Positions 18,287 to 25,664 of a stretch of DNA of 64,000 bases are shown piece after piece. The position numbers and the translations under genes were made by a program. The notes under the pieces were generated by a model. The model worked only from the letters and a program-made list of their open reading frames with translations, made no database searches and was not told where the DNA came from. Source of the DNA: an uncultured Eubacteriales bacterium (GTDB lineage: Bacteria > Bacillota > Clostridia > Lachnospirales > Lachnospiraceae); assembly GCA_900545175.1 (NCBI GenBank), contig UQYF01000003.1, positions 1 through 64,000 of the forward strand. Direction: 5' to 3'. The stretch's first letter is position 1. Each line of letters starts with the position of its first letter.

Positions 18287-19609
18287 ATGTGGGCTTATGA
18301 AAGTACATTTTATCAGATATATCCTTTGGGATTTTGCGGTGCCCCATTTGAGAATGACGGCCGGCTTGAACATAGAATCCTGAAAGTGATTGACTGGATT
18401 CCTCATATTAAGAAGCTTGGAAGCGGTGCAATCTATTTTTCTCCGGTATTTGAATCTGACACACATGGTTATAATACAAGAGATTACAAGAAGATAGATG
18501 TGAGACTTGGAACTAATGAGGACTTTAAGGAGGTATGCGATAAGCTTCATTCTGAAGGAATCAAGGTTGTCTTAGACGGCGTTTTTAATCATGTAGGACG
18601 CGGCTTTTATCAGTTCCAGGATGTGATAAAGAACAGGGAGAATTCACCTTATATTTCCTGGTTTAATATCAACCTTGGCGGCAATTCGAGCTATAATGAC
18701 GGCCTGTGGTATGAAGGCTGGGAAGGCAACTATGACCTTGTAAAGCTGAATCTGAGAAACGAGGATGTCATAAATGTCATATTTGATGCGGTTAGATACT
18801 GGATCGAGTATTTTGGAATTGACGGAATAAGACTTGACGTTGCATACTGTCTTGATATGGATTTTTTAAGAAGGTTAAGAAAATTCACGGACGAGCTTGG
18901 AAGAGAGCAGGGAAGGGAGATATTCCTTGTAGGAGAGATGCTCCACGGCGACTATAACAGGCTTGTAAATGATGAAATGCTGCATTCGGCAACCAATTAT
19001 GAATGCTACAAGGGACTGTATTCAAGCTTTAACAGCATGAATATGTTCGAGATTAATCATTCACTGAACAGGCAGTTCGGCTATGAAAACTGGTGCATAT
19101 ACAGAGGAAAACATCTTCTCTCATTTGTGGACAATCATGATGTGACAAGAGTTGCGAGCATTCTTACGAACAAAAATCATCTTCCGCTTATATATGCACT
19201 CATGTTCGGAATGCCGGGAATACCTTGTGTGTACTATGGAAGCGAGTGGGGCGCACAGGGCAACAAGTCTGACGGCGACCCGGCACTAAGACAAAGCTAT
19301 GAAAAGCCTGAGTGGAATGAACTGACCGAGTTTATAAGTAAGCTTGAGGCGGCAAAGAAGGGCAGCGAGGCGTTGAATTACGGAGGCTTTTATTCAGCTG
19401 TGCTGACGAATAAGCAGTGTATATTTGAGAGAAAGAGTGAGCATGAGAGAGTGTTTGTCGCAATAAATGCTGATTCGGAAGGATATACAGCCCATTTTGA
19501 TGCACATTGCGGAAAGGCGGTTGACCTTATAACCGGTGAAGAACATGACTTCGGAGGCGGAAGCTTCCTTGAACCGTACTCGGCACACTACTGGAAGTGC
19601 GAATGCTGA
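18287..19609 (+). CDS. GH13 alpha-amylase family enzyme, cytoplasmic
   Basis: Hydrolyses or transfers alpha-glucosidic bonds, probably in maltodextrins. The GH13 regions are present: DGVFNHVG (region I), GIRLDVA with nucleophile Asp184 (region II), LVGE with acid/base Glu217 (region III) and FVDNHD with Asp285 (region IV). 440 residues with no signal peptide, close to the size of small intracellular neopullulanase- or amylase-like enzymes. GGAGG precedes the ATG at 18287. The product range cannot be decided from sequence. It stands alone between two dispersed repeats. Confidence 0.92.
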   Translation: MWAYESTFYQIYPLGFCGAPFENDGRLEHRILKVIDWIPHIKKLGSGAIYFSPVFESDTHGYNTRDYKKIDVRLGTNEDFKEVCDKLHSEGIKVVLDGVFNHVGRGFYQFQDVIKNRENSPYISWFNINLGGNSSYNDGLWYEGWEGNYDLVKLNLRNEDVINVIFDAVRYWIEYFGIDGIRLDVAYCLDMDFLRRLRKFTDELGREQGREIFLVGEMLHGDYNRLVNDEMLHSATNYECYKGLYSSFNSMNMFEINHSLNRQFGYENWCIYRGKHLLSFVDNHDVTRVASILTNKNHLPLIYALMFGMPGIPCVYYGSEWGAQGNKSDGDPALRQSYEKPEWNELTEFISKLEAAKKGSEALNYGGFYSAVLTNKQCIFERKSEHERVFVAINADSEGYTAHFDAHCGKAVDLITGEEHDFGGGSFLEPYSAHYWKCEC

Positions 19610-19615
19610 TGATTA

Positions 19616-19790
19616 AGTTCAAGAGCATGTTTTGACATGTGAATTATATTTTTAACAGGGTTCGGCTGTCAAAACATGCCAAGTCAGTCTGCGAGTGTAT
19701 GACAGGTTATATTTATGCATCTCTCTTCATTGCACGAAGCGAGATGTTCTAAGGACTACCCGAACCTTAACAGGGAATTTCAACGAAAAT
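19616..19790. repeat. Two joined ends of TGTCAAAACATG elements, copy C
   Basis: An inverted end (CATGTTTTGACA, 19626-19637, preceded by GATTAAGTTCA) is followed by a fresh left end at 19657-19668. The sequence then continues as GTGTATGACAGGTTATATTT ... GAAGCGAGATGTTCTAAGGAC, which matches the reverse complement of the right half of the 293-bp copy D (60832-61124). It looks like a truncated or rearranged long copy. No gene is visible here. Confidence 0.65.
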
Positions 19791-19806
19791 TCCTGTATAA
19801 AAAATA

Positions 19807-19835
19807 TTGACATATTGCCCGGCAGGGTATATAGT
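19807..19835 (+). promoter_or_regulatory. Promoter of the nifS-iscU operon
   Basis: TTGACA at 19807-19812 and TATAGT at 19830-19835, 17-bp spacer. Confidence 0.8.
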
Positions 19836-19848
19836 GTCTTTGATAAAG

Positions 19849-19865
19849 CCTAGTAAAGTACTAGG
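19849..19865. promoter_or_regulatory. Palindromic operator candidate upstream of nifS
   Basis: CCTAGTA-AAG-TACTAGG, perfect 7-bp arms, beginning about 7 bp after the expected transcription start. Iron-sulfur operons in Firmicutes are often controlled by Rrf2/IscR-type repressors that bind inverted repeats. No iscR gene is in the window, so the regulator is a guess. Confidence 0.55.
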
Positions 19866-19943
19866 AAAATAAAAATGCCGGAACATATATAAGATTTAAC
19901 TGTAAATAATATGTTTTTGACTTTTGATTATATGGAGGATATT

Positions 19944-21134
19944 ATGAGCAAACCTTTTATTTATATGGACAATGCGGCTACAACTAAGGTTGCACCACAG
20001 GTTCTTGATGCCATGATGCCGTATTTTTCAGAGATTTATGCTAATGGTTCAAGTGTATATCAGTTCGGACAGACAGCCAAGGAAGCTATAGAGACAGCGC
20101 GTGCGCAGGCAGCGGCTCTTATAGGTGCTAAGCCGGAGGAGATTTATTTTACCGGAGGCGGAAGTGAGTCGGACAACTGGGCAATAAAGAATGCCGCAGA
20201 AGTGTATGGCAGCAAAGGCAAGCATATTATCACAAGCAATATTGAGCATCATGCAGTTTTGCACACTTGCCAGTATCTTGAAAAGCATGGATATGAAGTG
20301 ACATATCTTCCTGTTGATTCTGAAGGAAGAATAACACCTGAACAGCTTGAAGCAGCTATAAGACCTGATACAATTCTTGTATCAATTATGACAGCTAATA
20401 ACGAGATTGGAACAATCGAGCCTATCAAGGAACTCGGACGTGTGGCACATGAGCATGGTGTGCTTTTCCATACCGATGCTGTACAGGCTTACGGTCATAT
20501 CCCGATTAATGTTGATGAGATGAACATTGACATGTTAAGCTCAAGCGGACATAAGATTAACGGACCAAAAGGAATCGGAATCATGTATGCGAGAAAGAGC
20601 GTTAAGCTTGCACCGTTCATTCATGGCGGCGCACAGGAGAGAGGAAAGAGAGCCGGAACTCTTAATACTCCCGGAATTGTCGGATTCGGCGCAGCTGCAC
20701 AGCTTGCCGGCGAGAAGATGGAAGAGAGAAAGAAGATTCTTGACGGACTTCGCGAGCATCTTATCGAGCGTGTGTTAAATGAGATTCCTTACAGCTGTTT
20801 AAACGGAGCAAGATATGACAGACTTCCTAACAATGCCCATTTCTGCTTCAGATTTATTGAAGGCGAGTCAATGCTTATCATGCTCGACATGAATGGTGTG
20901 TGTGGTTCAAGCGGTTCAGCATGTACTTCGGGTTCACTTGACCCATCACATGTCCTTTTAGCGATAGGACTTCCTCATGAGATTGCACACGGTTCATTAA
21001 GACTTACTCTTTCAGAGGATATCACGATGGAACAGATTGACTACACAGTTGATAAACTGAAGGAGATTGTTGCAAGACTTCGTGAGATGTCTCCGCTTTA
21101 TGAAGATTTTGTAAAGAATGGTGAGAAGAAGTAA
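19944..21134 (+). CDS. nifS: Cysteine desulfurase (NifS/IscS type)
   Basis: PLP enzyme that takes sulfur from cysteine as a persulfide for Fe-S cluster assembly. The PLP lysine is Lys204 (SSSGHKING) and the active-site cysteine is Cys327 in GSSGSACTSGS, on the long loop typical of group I desulfurases. N-terminal YMDNAATTKV is diagnostic. 396 residues. ATG at 19944 after GGAGG; an ATG at 19911 is further upstream without a site. The iscU scaffold gene follows by 123 bp, so the two work together. Confidence 0.96.
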   Translation: MSKPFIYMDNAATTKVAPQVLDAMMPYFSEIYANGSSVYQFGQTAKEAIETARAQAAALIGAKPEEIYFTGGGSESDNWAIKNAAEVYGSKGKHIITSNIEHHAVLHTCQYLEKHGYEVTYLPVDSEGRITPEQLEAAIRPDTILVSIMTANNEIGTIEPIKELGRVAHEHGVLFHTDAVQAYGHIPINVDEMNIDMLSSSGHKINGPKGIGIMYARKSVKLAPFIHGGAQERGKRAGTLNTPGIVGFGAAAQLAGEKMEERKKILDGLREHLIERVLNEIPYSCLNGARYDRLPNNAHFCFRFIEGESMLIMLDMNGVCGSSGSACTSGSLDPSHVLLAIGLPHEIAHGSLRLTLSEDITMEQIDYTVDKLKEIVARLREMSPLYEDFVKNGEKK

Positions 21135-21257
21135 TTAATAATTCATCTGAAGCTTAAGCAGTTTACGCACATTATTTAAATAGTATTTTTGGTGAATTAT
21201 CCATTTAGAGAAACAAGATTTATTCAGATTTATATGGTTTTATCAGGAGGAATATAT

Positions 21258-21698
21258 ATGTACAGCGAAAAAGTAATGGATCATTTTCAGCATCCGAGGA
21301 ATATGGGTGAGATAGAGAATGCGAGCGGTGTCGGCACAGTCGGCAATGCAAAGTGTGGAGATATCATGAGAATATATCTTGATATCGATGAAGATACGAA
21401 GATTATAAAGGATTGCAAGTTTAAGACCTTCGGATGCGGCGCTGCCGTTGCTACAAGCAGTATGGCAACTGAGCTTGTTATAGGAAAGACAATCTATGAG
21501 GCTATGGAAGTGACGAACAAGGCTGTTATGGAGGCACTTGATGGACTTCCGCCTGTGAAGATTCACTGTTCATTGTTGGCAGAAGAGTCAATTCACGCCG
21601 CTCTGTGGGATTACTGCCAGAAGCATAACATCGAGATTCCGGGTCTTAAGGAGCCTAAGAAGGATGTTCATGACGGTGAAGAGGAGCAGGCAGAATAA
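21258..21698 (+). CDS. iscU: Fe-S cluster assembly scaffold (IscU/NifU N-terminal type)
   Basis: Scaffold on which NifS-derived sulfur and iron are built into clusters. The three cluster-ligand cysteines are Cys33 (AKCGD), Cys60 (FGCGAA) and Cys104 (IHCS). N-terminal YSEKVMDHFQHPRN is typical. 146 residues with an acidic C-terminal tail (DGEEEQAE). AGGAGG precedes the ATG at 21258; the longer reading from 21189 has no site. It sits in the nifS operon without hscA, hscB or fdx, the usual reduced clostridial arrangement. Confidence 0.95.
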   Translation: MYSEKVMDHFQHPRNMGEIENASGVGTVGNAKCGDIMRIYLDIDEDTKIIKDCKFKTFGCGAAVATSSMATELVIGKTIYEAMEVTNKAVMEALDGLPPVKIHCSLLAEESIHAALWDYCQKHNIEIPGLKEPKKDVHDGEEEQAE

Positions 21699-21762
21699 TC
21701 CATAAGATGAATGCACATATAGGACATGTGTATGAAGGCGTGTGAGCCGGACTAAAAATATT

Positions 21763-21791
21763 TTGCATGTAATGCTTTGTTGTGATAAAAT
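21763..21791 (+). promoter_or_regulatory. Promoter of the repeat-rich membrane protein gene
   Basis: TTGCAT at 21763-21768 and TAAAAT at 21786-21791 with a 17-bp spacer. Confidence 0.55.
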
Positions 21792-21862
21792 GTAACTACT
21801 ATCAGGTTTACCGTGGATAATCAGAAAATAGCGGCATAATCTGATGTAGTTACTATTTTTTT
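21792..21862 (+). other. Long-range hairpin with T-run in the leader
   Basis: GTAACTACTATCAG (21792-21805) can pair with CTGATGTAGTTAC (21841-21853), followed by TATTTTTTT. It looks like a terminator lying 18 bp before the next start codon. It may end the iscU transcript or attenuate the next gene. The predicted start site falls within the left arm, which weakens the attenuator idea. Confidence 0.45.
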
Positions 21863-21879
21863 ATGAGGAGGATTCTAAA

Positions 21880-22986
21880 ATGGGAAGAACCGGAGGCGGC
21901 CATGCCGGAGGAGGGCATAGCAGCGGAGGACATTCAGTATCAAGGTCAAGCGGAGGACATAGAGTAGGAAGTTCATCTACATCAAGACCGATGGGAGGTG
22001 CATCAAGACCTACCGGAGGTTTTGGAGGAGGCAGACCTTCAAGCACACCGCCAAGAGGAGGCAATTACGGGGCACCGCCACCACCAAGAGGAGGACATTA
22101 CGGAGCACCGCCACCACCAAGAGGAGGGCATTACGGAGCACCGCCGCCACCAAGAGGAGGGTATTACGGAGCACCACCACCGCATGGACGCAGAGGAAGA
22201 AGCGGAGGCGGATGTGTTTCATGGCTTACAAGTATAGTTGTTTTGCTGATTTTTATAGGTATACTTATAGGTATGTTTTCTTCGATAGGAGGAACAAGCG
22301 GCGGAAATGTTATTCAGAGCAGCTACAACCGTGAAAAGTTAGATTCCGGAAACGGTTATATCAATGACTGTATATATGATGAGCTTGGTTGGTTTGACAA
22401 TGTAAGCAGGACTGAGAGCAGACTCAAGGATTTTTACGATGAAACAGGTGTTCAGCCATATATAATGCTGCTTGATTACATACCTGGAATTGATACAGAT
22501 TCACAGAAGGAAGACTATGCACAGCAGTTATATGAAGAGAACATTTCAAACGAATCAACATTTCTTTATGTATATTTTGCTGAGCAGAACGAGAGTGAAT
22601 CGGATGAGCCGGGATATATGTGTTATGTAAATGGAATACAGGCAGGCTCGGTTATGGATGCAGAAGCGGTTGATATATTCTGGGGTTATCTCGATAATTA
22701 TTGGTATGGTGATTTGTCAACAGACGATATGTTTGTAAAGACATTCAATTCCACAGCTAACACTATAATGACAAAATCGACCACATCGAAGGATGTTGCC
22801 AAGTATGCACTCATTGTAGTTGCAGCAGGTGTAGTGGTATTCGGAGTTGCCAAGGTTGTGAAGCTTAAGCACAAGCGGGCTAAGGAGGAAGCCGAGGAGA
22901 CTGAGCGTATTCTCAACACTCCGATGGATAGTCTTGTGGATGAAGAGCTTAGAAAAACAGCTGCTAAATATGATGAAAAGAAATAA
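21880..22986 (+). CDS. Membrane protein with Gly/His/Ser-rich and PPPPRGG-repeat N-terminus, TPM-like domain
   Basis: Residues 1-61 are a disordered Gly/Ser/His/Arg stretch, 62-101 are 11-residue repeats (YGAPPPPRGGH), and a membrane helix spans about 116-137. A soluble region of about 170 residues follows (ETGVQPYIMLLDYIPGID, FLYVYFAEQNES), resembling the TPM_phosphatase fold. A second membrane helix lies near 307-327 and the charged C-tail is cytoplasmic. AGGAGG precedes the ATG at 21880. Function is unknown. TPM proteins have roles from photosystem repair to membrane protein turnover, so I do not assign one. Confidence 0.75.
   Translation: MGRTGGGHAGGGHSSGGHSVSRSSGGHRVGSSSTSRPMGGASRPTGGFGGGRPSSTPPRGGNYGAPPPPRGGHYGAPPPPRGGHYGAPPPPRGGYYGAPPPHGRRGRSGGGCVSWLTSIVVLLIFIGILIGMFSSIGGTSGGNVIQSSYNREKLDSGNGYINDCIYDELGWFDNVSRTESRLKDFYDETGVQPYIMLLDYIPGIDTDSQKEDYAQQLYEENISNESTFLYVYFAEQNESESDEPGYMCYVNGIQAGSVMDAEAVDIFWGYLDNYWYGDLSTDDMFVKTFNSTANTIMTKSTTSKDVAKYALIVVAAGVVVFGVAKVVKLKHKRAKEEAEETERILNTPMDSLVDEELRKTAAKYDEKK
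22063..22182 (+). repeat. 33-bp coding tandem repeat (minisatellite)
   Basis: Three full 33-bp units plus a partial fourth encode (N/H)YGAPPPPRGG at residues 62-101. The units are nearly identical at DNA level, so copy number could vary between strains. Confidence 0.9.
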
Positions 22987-23106
22987 TTATAACAAGCTTA
23001 TTTTATTTGCTTATATTTATTTAAGTCTGTAGAGCATATTGTGGCATCCGAATTACAATTACAAATAAATATTACATAATAAAATTCAATTTAATTGAAT
23101 TACATC

Positions 23107-23135
23107 TTGATATTTTTATCTTAATCATGTAACAT
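23107..23135 (+). promoter_or_regulatory. Promoter of the purO-purH operon
   Basis: TTGATA at 23107-23112 and TAACAT at 23130-23135 with a 17-bp spacer, just upstream of the ZTP riboswitch. Confidence 0.55.
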
Positions 23136-23141
23136 AAGTAT

Positions 23142-23245
23142 AGAATCACGACTGGCGGAAAGCGAAGGCTCATATTTGTATGCGGTTTTCGTGGCAGGAT
23201 TACCTGCAGGGAGTGATTGGTTAAGATATGCCGACCGCCTGGGCG
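23142..23245 (+). ncRNA. ZMP/ZTP riboswitch (pfl motif) aptamer
   Basis: The diagnostic core sequences are present: ACTGGCGG at 23151-23158 and, after a variable region, GCCGACCGCCTGGGC at 23230-23244. The outer stem pairs AATCAC (23143-23148) with GTGATT (23213-23218). ZTP riboswitches sense the purine intermediate ZMP/ZTP, which signals 10-formyl-THF shortage, and switch on purine and folate genes (established). The next genes catalyse exactly the ZMP-using steps. Ligand binding should stabilise the pseudoknot that uses the GACCGCC strand and so block the terminator described next. Confidence 0.92.
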
Positions 23246-23278
23246 ATGCTTATTATAGTACGCTCAGGCGGTCTTTTT
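23233..23278 (+). terminator. Riboswitch expression-platform terminator
   Basis: GACCGCCTGGGCG (23233-23245) pairs with CGCTCAGGCGGTC (23261-23273), followed by TTTTT. The left arm is the conserved 3' part of the ZTP aptamer, so the two structures exclude one another. Confidence 0.92.
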
Positions 23279-23333
23279 GTTGCATTACGATGTATCATAC
23301 ATATACTGTCGGGCAAAAACAGGAGGAATCACA

Positions 23334-24047
23334 ATGGAAATGTTATCACTTAAGCAGGAGCTTAGCCAGAATGCTTATCCAGGAAGAGGAATTGTTATCG
23401 GAAAGACTCCGGATGGAAAGAGTGCAGTTACAGCTTACTTTATTATGGGAAGAAGTAACAACAGCAGAAACCGTGTATTTGTTGAAGATGGAGAAGGCAT
23501 AAGGACACAGGCATTTGACCAATCTAAGCTTGAAGACCCAAGCCTTATAATCTATGCACCTGTCCGTGTGCTTGGAAACAAGACTATCGTAACCAATGGC
23601 GACCAGACAGATACAATCTATGATGGAATGGATAAGCAGCTCACATTTGAGCAGTCACTCAGAAGCAGACAGTTCGAGCCGGACGGTCCTAACTATACAC
23701 CAAGAATATCCGGAATCATGCATATTGAGGGTGGAAATTACAATTACGCAATGTCTATTTTAAAGAGCAACAACGGAAATCCGGACGCATGCAACAGATA
23801 TACATTTGCTTACAATAATCCTGTTGCAGGTGAGGGACACTTCATACATACATATATGCATGATGGCAATCCGCTTCCAAGCTTTGAAGGCGAGCCAAAG
23901 TGGGTTAAAATTGAAGGAGATATCGATACATTCGCAGATATGATCTGGAATAGTCTTAATGCTGACAATAAGGTGTCACTTTTTGTAAGATATATCGATA
24001 TTGAGACCGGAAAGTACGAGAGCAGGATATACAATAAGAATGTTTAG
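23334..24047 (+). CDS. purO: IMP cyclohydrolase (PurO type)
   Basis: Closes the purine ring: FAICAR to IMP, the last step of de novo purine synthesis. The protein matches the archaeal-type PurO family and not the PurH cyclohydrolase domain: YPGRGIVIGKT, AYFIMGRSNNSRNRVF and YNNPVAGEGHFIHTY are recognisable. 237 residues. ATG at 23334 with AGGAGG 7 bp upstream. The stand-alone formyltransferase purH follows by 28 bp, so two separate proteins replace the usual fused enzyme. Expression is set by the ZTP riboswitch upstream. Confidence 0.9.
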   Translation: MEMLSLKQELSQNAYPGRGIVIGKTPDGKSAVTAYFIMGRSNNSRNRVFVEDGEGIRTQAFDQSKLEDPSLIIYAPVRVLGNKTIVTNGDQTDTIYDGMDKQLTFEQSLRSRQFEPDGPNYTPRISGIMHIEGGNYNYAMSILKSNNGNPDACNRYTFAYNNPVAGEGHFIHTYMHDGNPLPSFEGEPKWVKIEGDIDTFADMIWNSLNADNKVSLFVRYIDIETGKYESRIYNKNV

Positions 24048-24075
24048 ACAATCATAAAAAGTGAGGAGAACGAAC

Positions 24076-25254
24076 ATGAATGAGATTCAGTTAAAGTACG
24101 GATGCAATCCTAATCAGAAGCCATCGAGAATATACATGGAGGATGGAAGTGAGCTTCCTGTTACCGTGTTAAATGGCAGACCGGGATATATCAATTTCCT
24201 TGATGCGTTAAATGGATGGCAGTTGGTAAGTGAGCTTAAGAAGGCAACAGGACTTCCTGCTGCGACATCCTTCAAGCATGTATCACCTGCCGGTGCGGCT
24301 GTGGGACTTCCGCTTGATGAGACACTTGCTAAGATTTACTGGGTTGATGACCTTGGAGAATTAAGCCCGCTTGCATGCGCATATGCAAGAGCAAGAGGCG
24401 CTGACAGAATGTCATCATTTGGTGATTTTATCGCTCTTTCAGATGTATGTGACAAGGATACGGCAAGACTTATAAAGAGAGAAGTATCTGATGGTGTAAT
24501 CGCTCCTGGTTATACAGAGGAAGCACTTGAGATGCTCCGAGCAAAGAAGAAGGGAACATATAACGTTATTCAGATTGATCCTTCATATGTTCCGGCACCT
24601 ATTGAGAAGAAGCAGGTATTCGGAATCACATTCGAGCAGGGAAGAAATGAGCTTAACTGCAATGATGAACTCCTTTCAAATATTGTGACAAAGAATAAGA
24701 ATATACCTGCAAATGCGATGACTGACATGAAGATTGCACTTATTGTCCTTAAATACACACAGTCTAACTCAGTATGCTATGTAAAGGGCGGACAGGCTAT
24801 CGGTATTGGTGCAGGACAGCAGTCAAGAATACATTGTACAAGACTTGCGGGACAGAAGGCTGACAACTGGTTTTTACGCCAGTCACCACAGGTTCTCGGA
24901 CTTCAGTTTGTAGATAAGCTTGGAAGACCTGACAGAGACAATGCAATAGACCTTTACATCGGAGATGAATACATGGATCTTCTTGCTGACGGTGCATGGG
25001 AGAAGGTATTCAAGGTTAAGCCTCCGGTATTTACAGCGGAAGAAAAGAGGGCATGGCTTGACAAGAATACTGATGTTATCTGTGGCTCGGATGCATTCTT
25101 CCCATTCTCAGACAACATTGAGCGCGCACATAAGAGCGGTGTCAGGTATATTGCACAGCCGGGCGGTTCTGTCAGGGATGATGCTGTTATTGAGTGTGCA
25201 GATAAGTATGATATGGTTATGTCATTTACAGGAATCCGTCTTTTCCATCACTAA
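24076..25254 (+). CDS. purH: AICAR formyltransferase (stand-alone PurH transformylase domain)
   Basis: Transfers a formyl group from 10-formyl-THF to AICAR (ZMP), giving FAICAR. The 392 residues match only the C-terminal transformylase domain of PurH (LKYGCNPNQKPSRIY, TSFKHVSPAGAAVG, RIHCTRLAGQKAD, SDAFFPFSDNI, IAQPGGSVRDD). The N-terminal MGS-like cyclohydrolase domain is absent, its job being done by PurO. ATG at 24076 with GAGGAG upstream. Substrate (ZMP) and cofactor (10-formyl-THF) are the two quantities the upstream riboswitch reports. Confidence 0.95.
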   Translation: MNEIQLKYGCNPNQKPSRIYMEDGSELPVTVLNGRPGYINFLDALNGWQLVSELKKATGLPAATSFKHVSPAGAAVGLPLDETLAKIYWVDDLGELSPLACAYARARGADRMSSFGDFIALSDVCDKDTARLIKREVSDGVIAPGYTEEALEMLRAKKKGTYNVIQIDPSYVPAPIEKKQVFGITFEQGRNELNCNDELLSNIVTKNKNIPANAMTDMKIALIVLKYTQSNSVCYVKGGQAIGIGAGQQSRIHCTRLAGQKADNWFLRQSPQVLGLQFVDKLGRPDRDNAIDLYIGDEYMDLLADGAWEKVFKVKPPVFTAEEKRAWLDKNTDVICGSDAFFPFSDNIERAHKSGVRYIAQPGGSVRDDAVIECADKYDMVMSFTGIRLFHH

Positions 25255-25267
25255 AATATATGCAGCG

Positions 25268-25319
25268 TTGACAGGACTGATAATCAGAGATGATATAGGC
25301 AATATTCGGCTGATTATCA
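25268..25319 (+). other. Orphan promoter-like sequence and inverted repeat
   Basis: TTGACA at 25268-25273 and TGATAT at 25291-25296 (17-bp spacer) overlap TGATAATCAG (25278-25287), which pairs perfectly with CTGATTATCA (25310-25319). No reading frame follows; the next 205 bp are a dispersed element. It may be chance, or drive a small RNA. Confidence 0.3.
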
Positions 25320-25351
25320 TGTGCAGTAATCAAAAATGTTATGGTAATTAT

Positions 25352-25556
25352 ATGATGCCAGGGTCAAAAGGTCGGAAATCCGATGCAAGCTTGCTTGCAA
25401 GAGGATTTTTGACCTTGGGACCCGCCAAAACATGAATAAGCAGCCATTTTTCGTAGAAAAATGAGCGAATTATGAATGTTTTGAGGATTGTGGGAGCACG
25501 CAGTGCGAAACAATCCGGTATCATAGGGGTCAAATACCTTTTGACCCCAACATCAT
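25352..25556. repeat. GGGTCAAAAGG-ended dispersed element (205 bp)
   Basis: Ends ATGATGCCAGGGTCAAAAGG (25352-25371) and its near reverse complement (25537-25556). Inside is a second inverted pair, CAAAACATGAATAA and TTATGAATGTTTTG. A matching right end is at 1-54. Non-coding, MITE-like. It lies between purH and the hairpin terminator at 25592, as if inserted between gene and terminator. Confidence 0.75.
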
Positions 25557-25591
25557 TTTATATAAATAACACAATTTTATATCATTGAATA

Positions 25592-25637
25592 AAGGCACTA
25601 TGTATGTTAAAATAATAACATATGTAGTGCCTTTTTC
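25592..25637 (+). terminator. Strong terminator 28 bp before the GH31 start codon
   Basis: AAGGCACTATGTATGTT pairs with AACATATGTAGTGCCTT, followed by TTTTT. It could be the purH terminator. There is too little room for a GH31 promoter between it and the ATG at 25665, so GH31 may be transcribed through it. Confidence 0.85.
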
Positions 25638-25664
25638 TTAGGAAAACCAACATGGAGGTTTATT

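Noticed and set aside
22063..22182. CRISPR-like array
   Set aside because: The units are directly adjacent, coding and lack variable spacers. No cas genes are in the window.
22010..22237. Plus and minus frames across the PPPPRGG repeat
   Set aside because: Repetitive products arise from the 33-bp tandem repeat in other frames; codon use and start sites do not support them.
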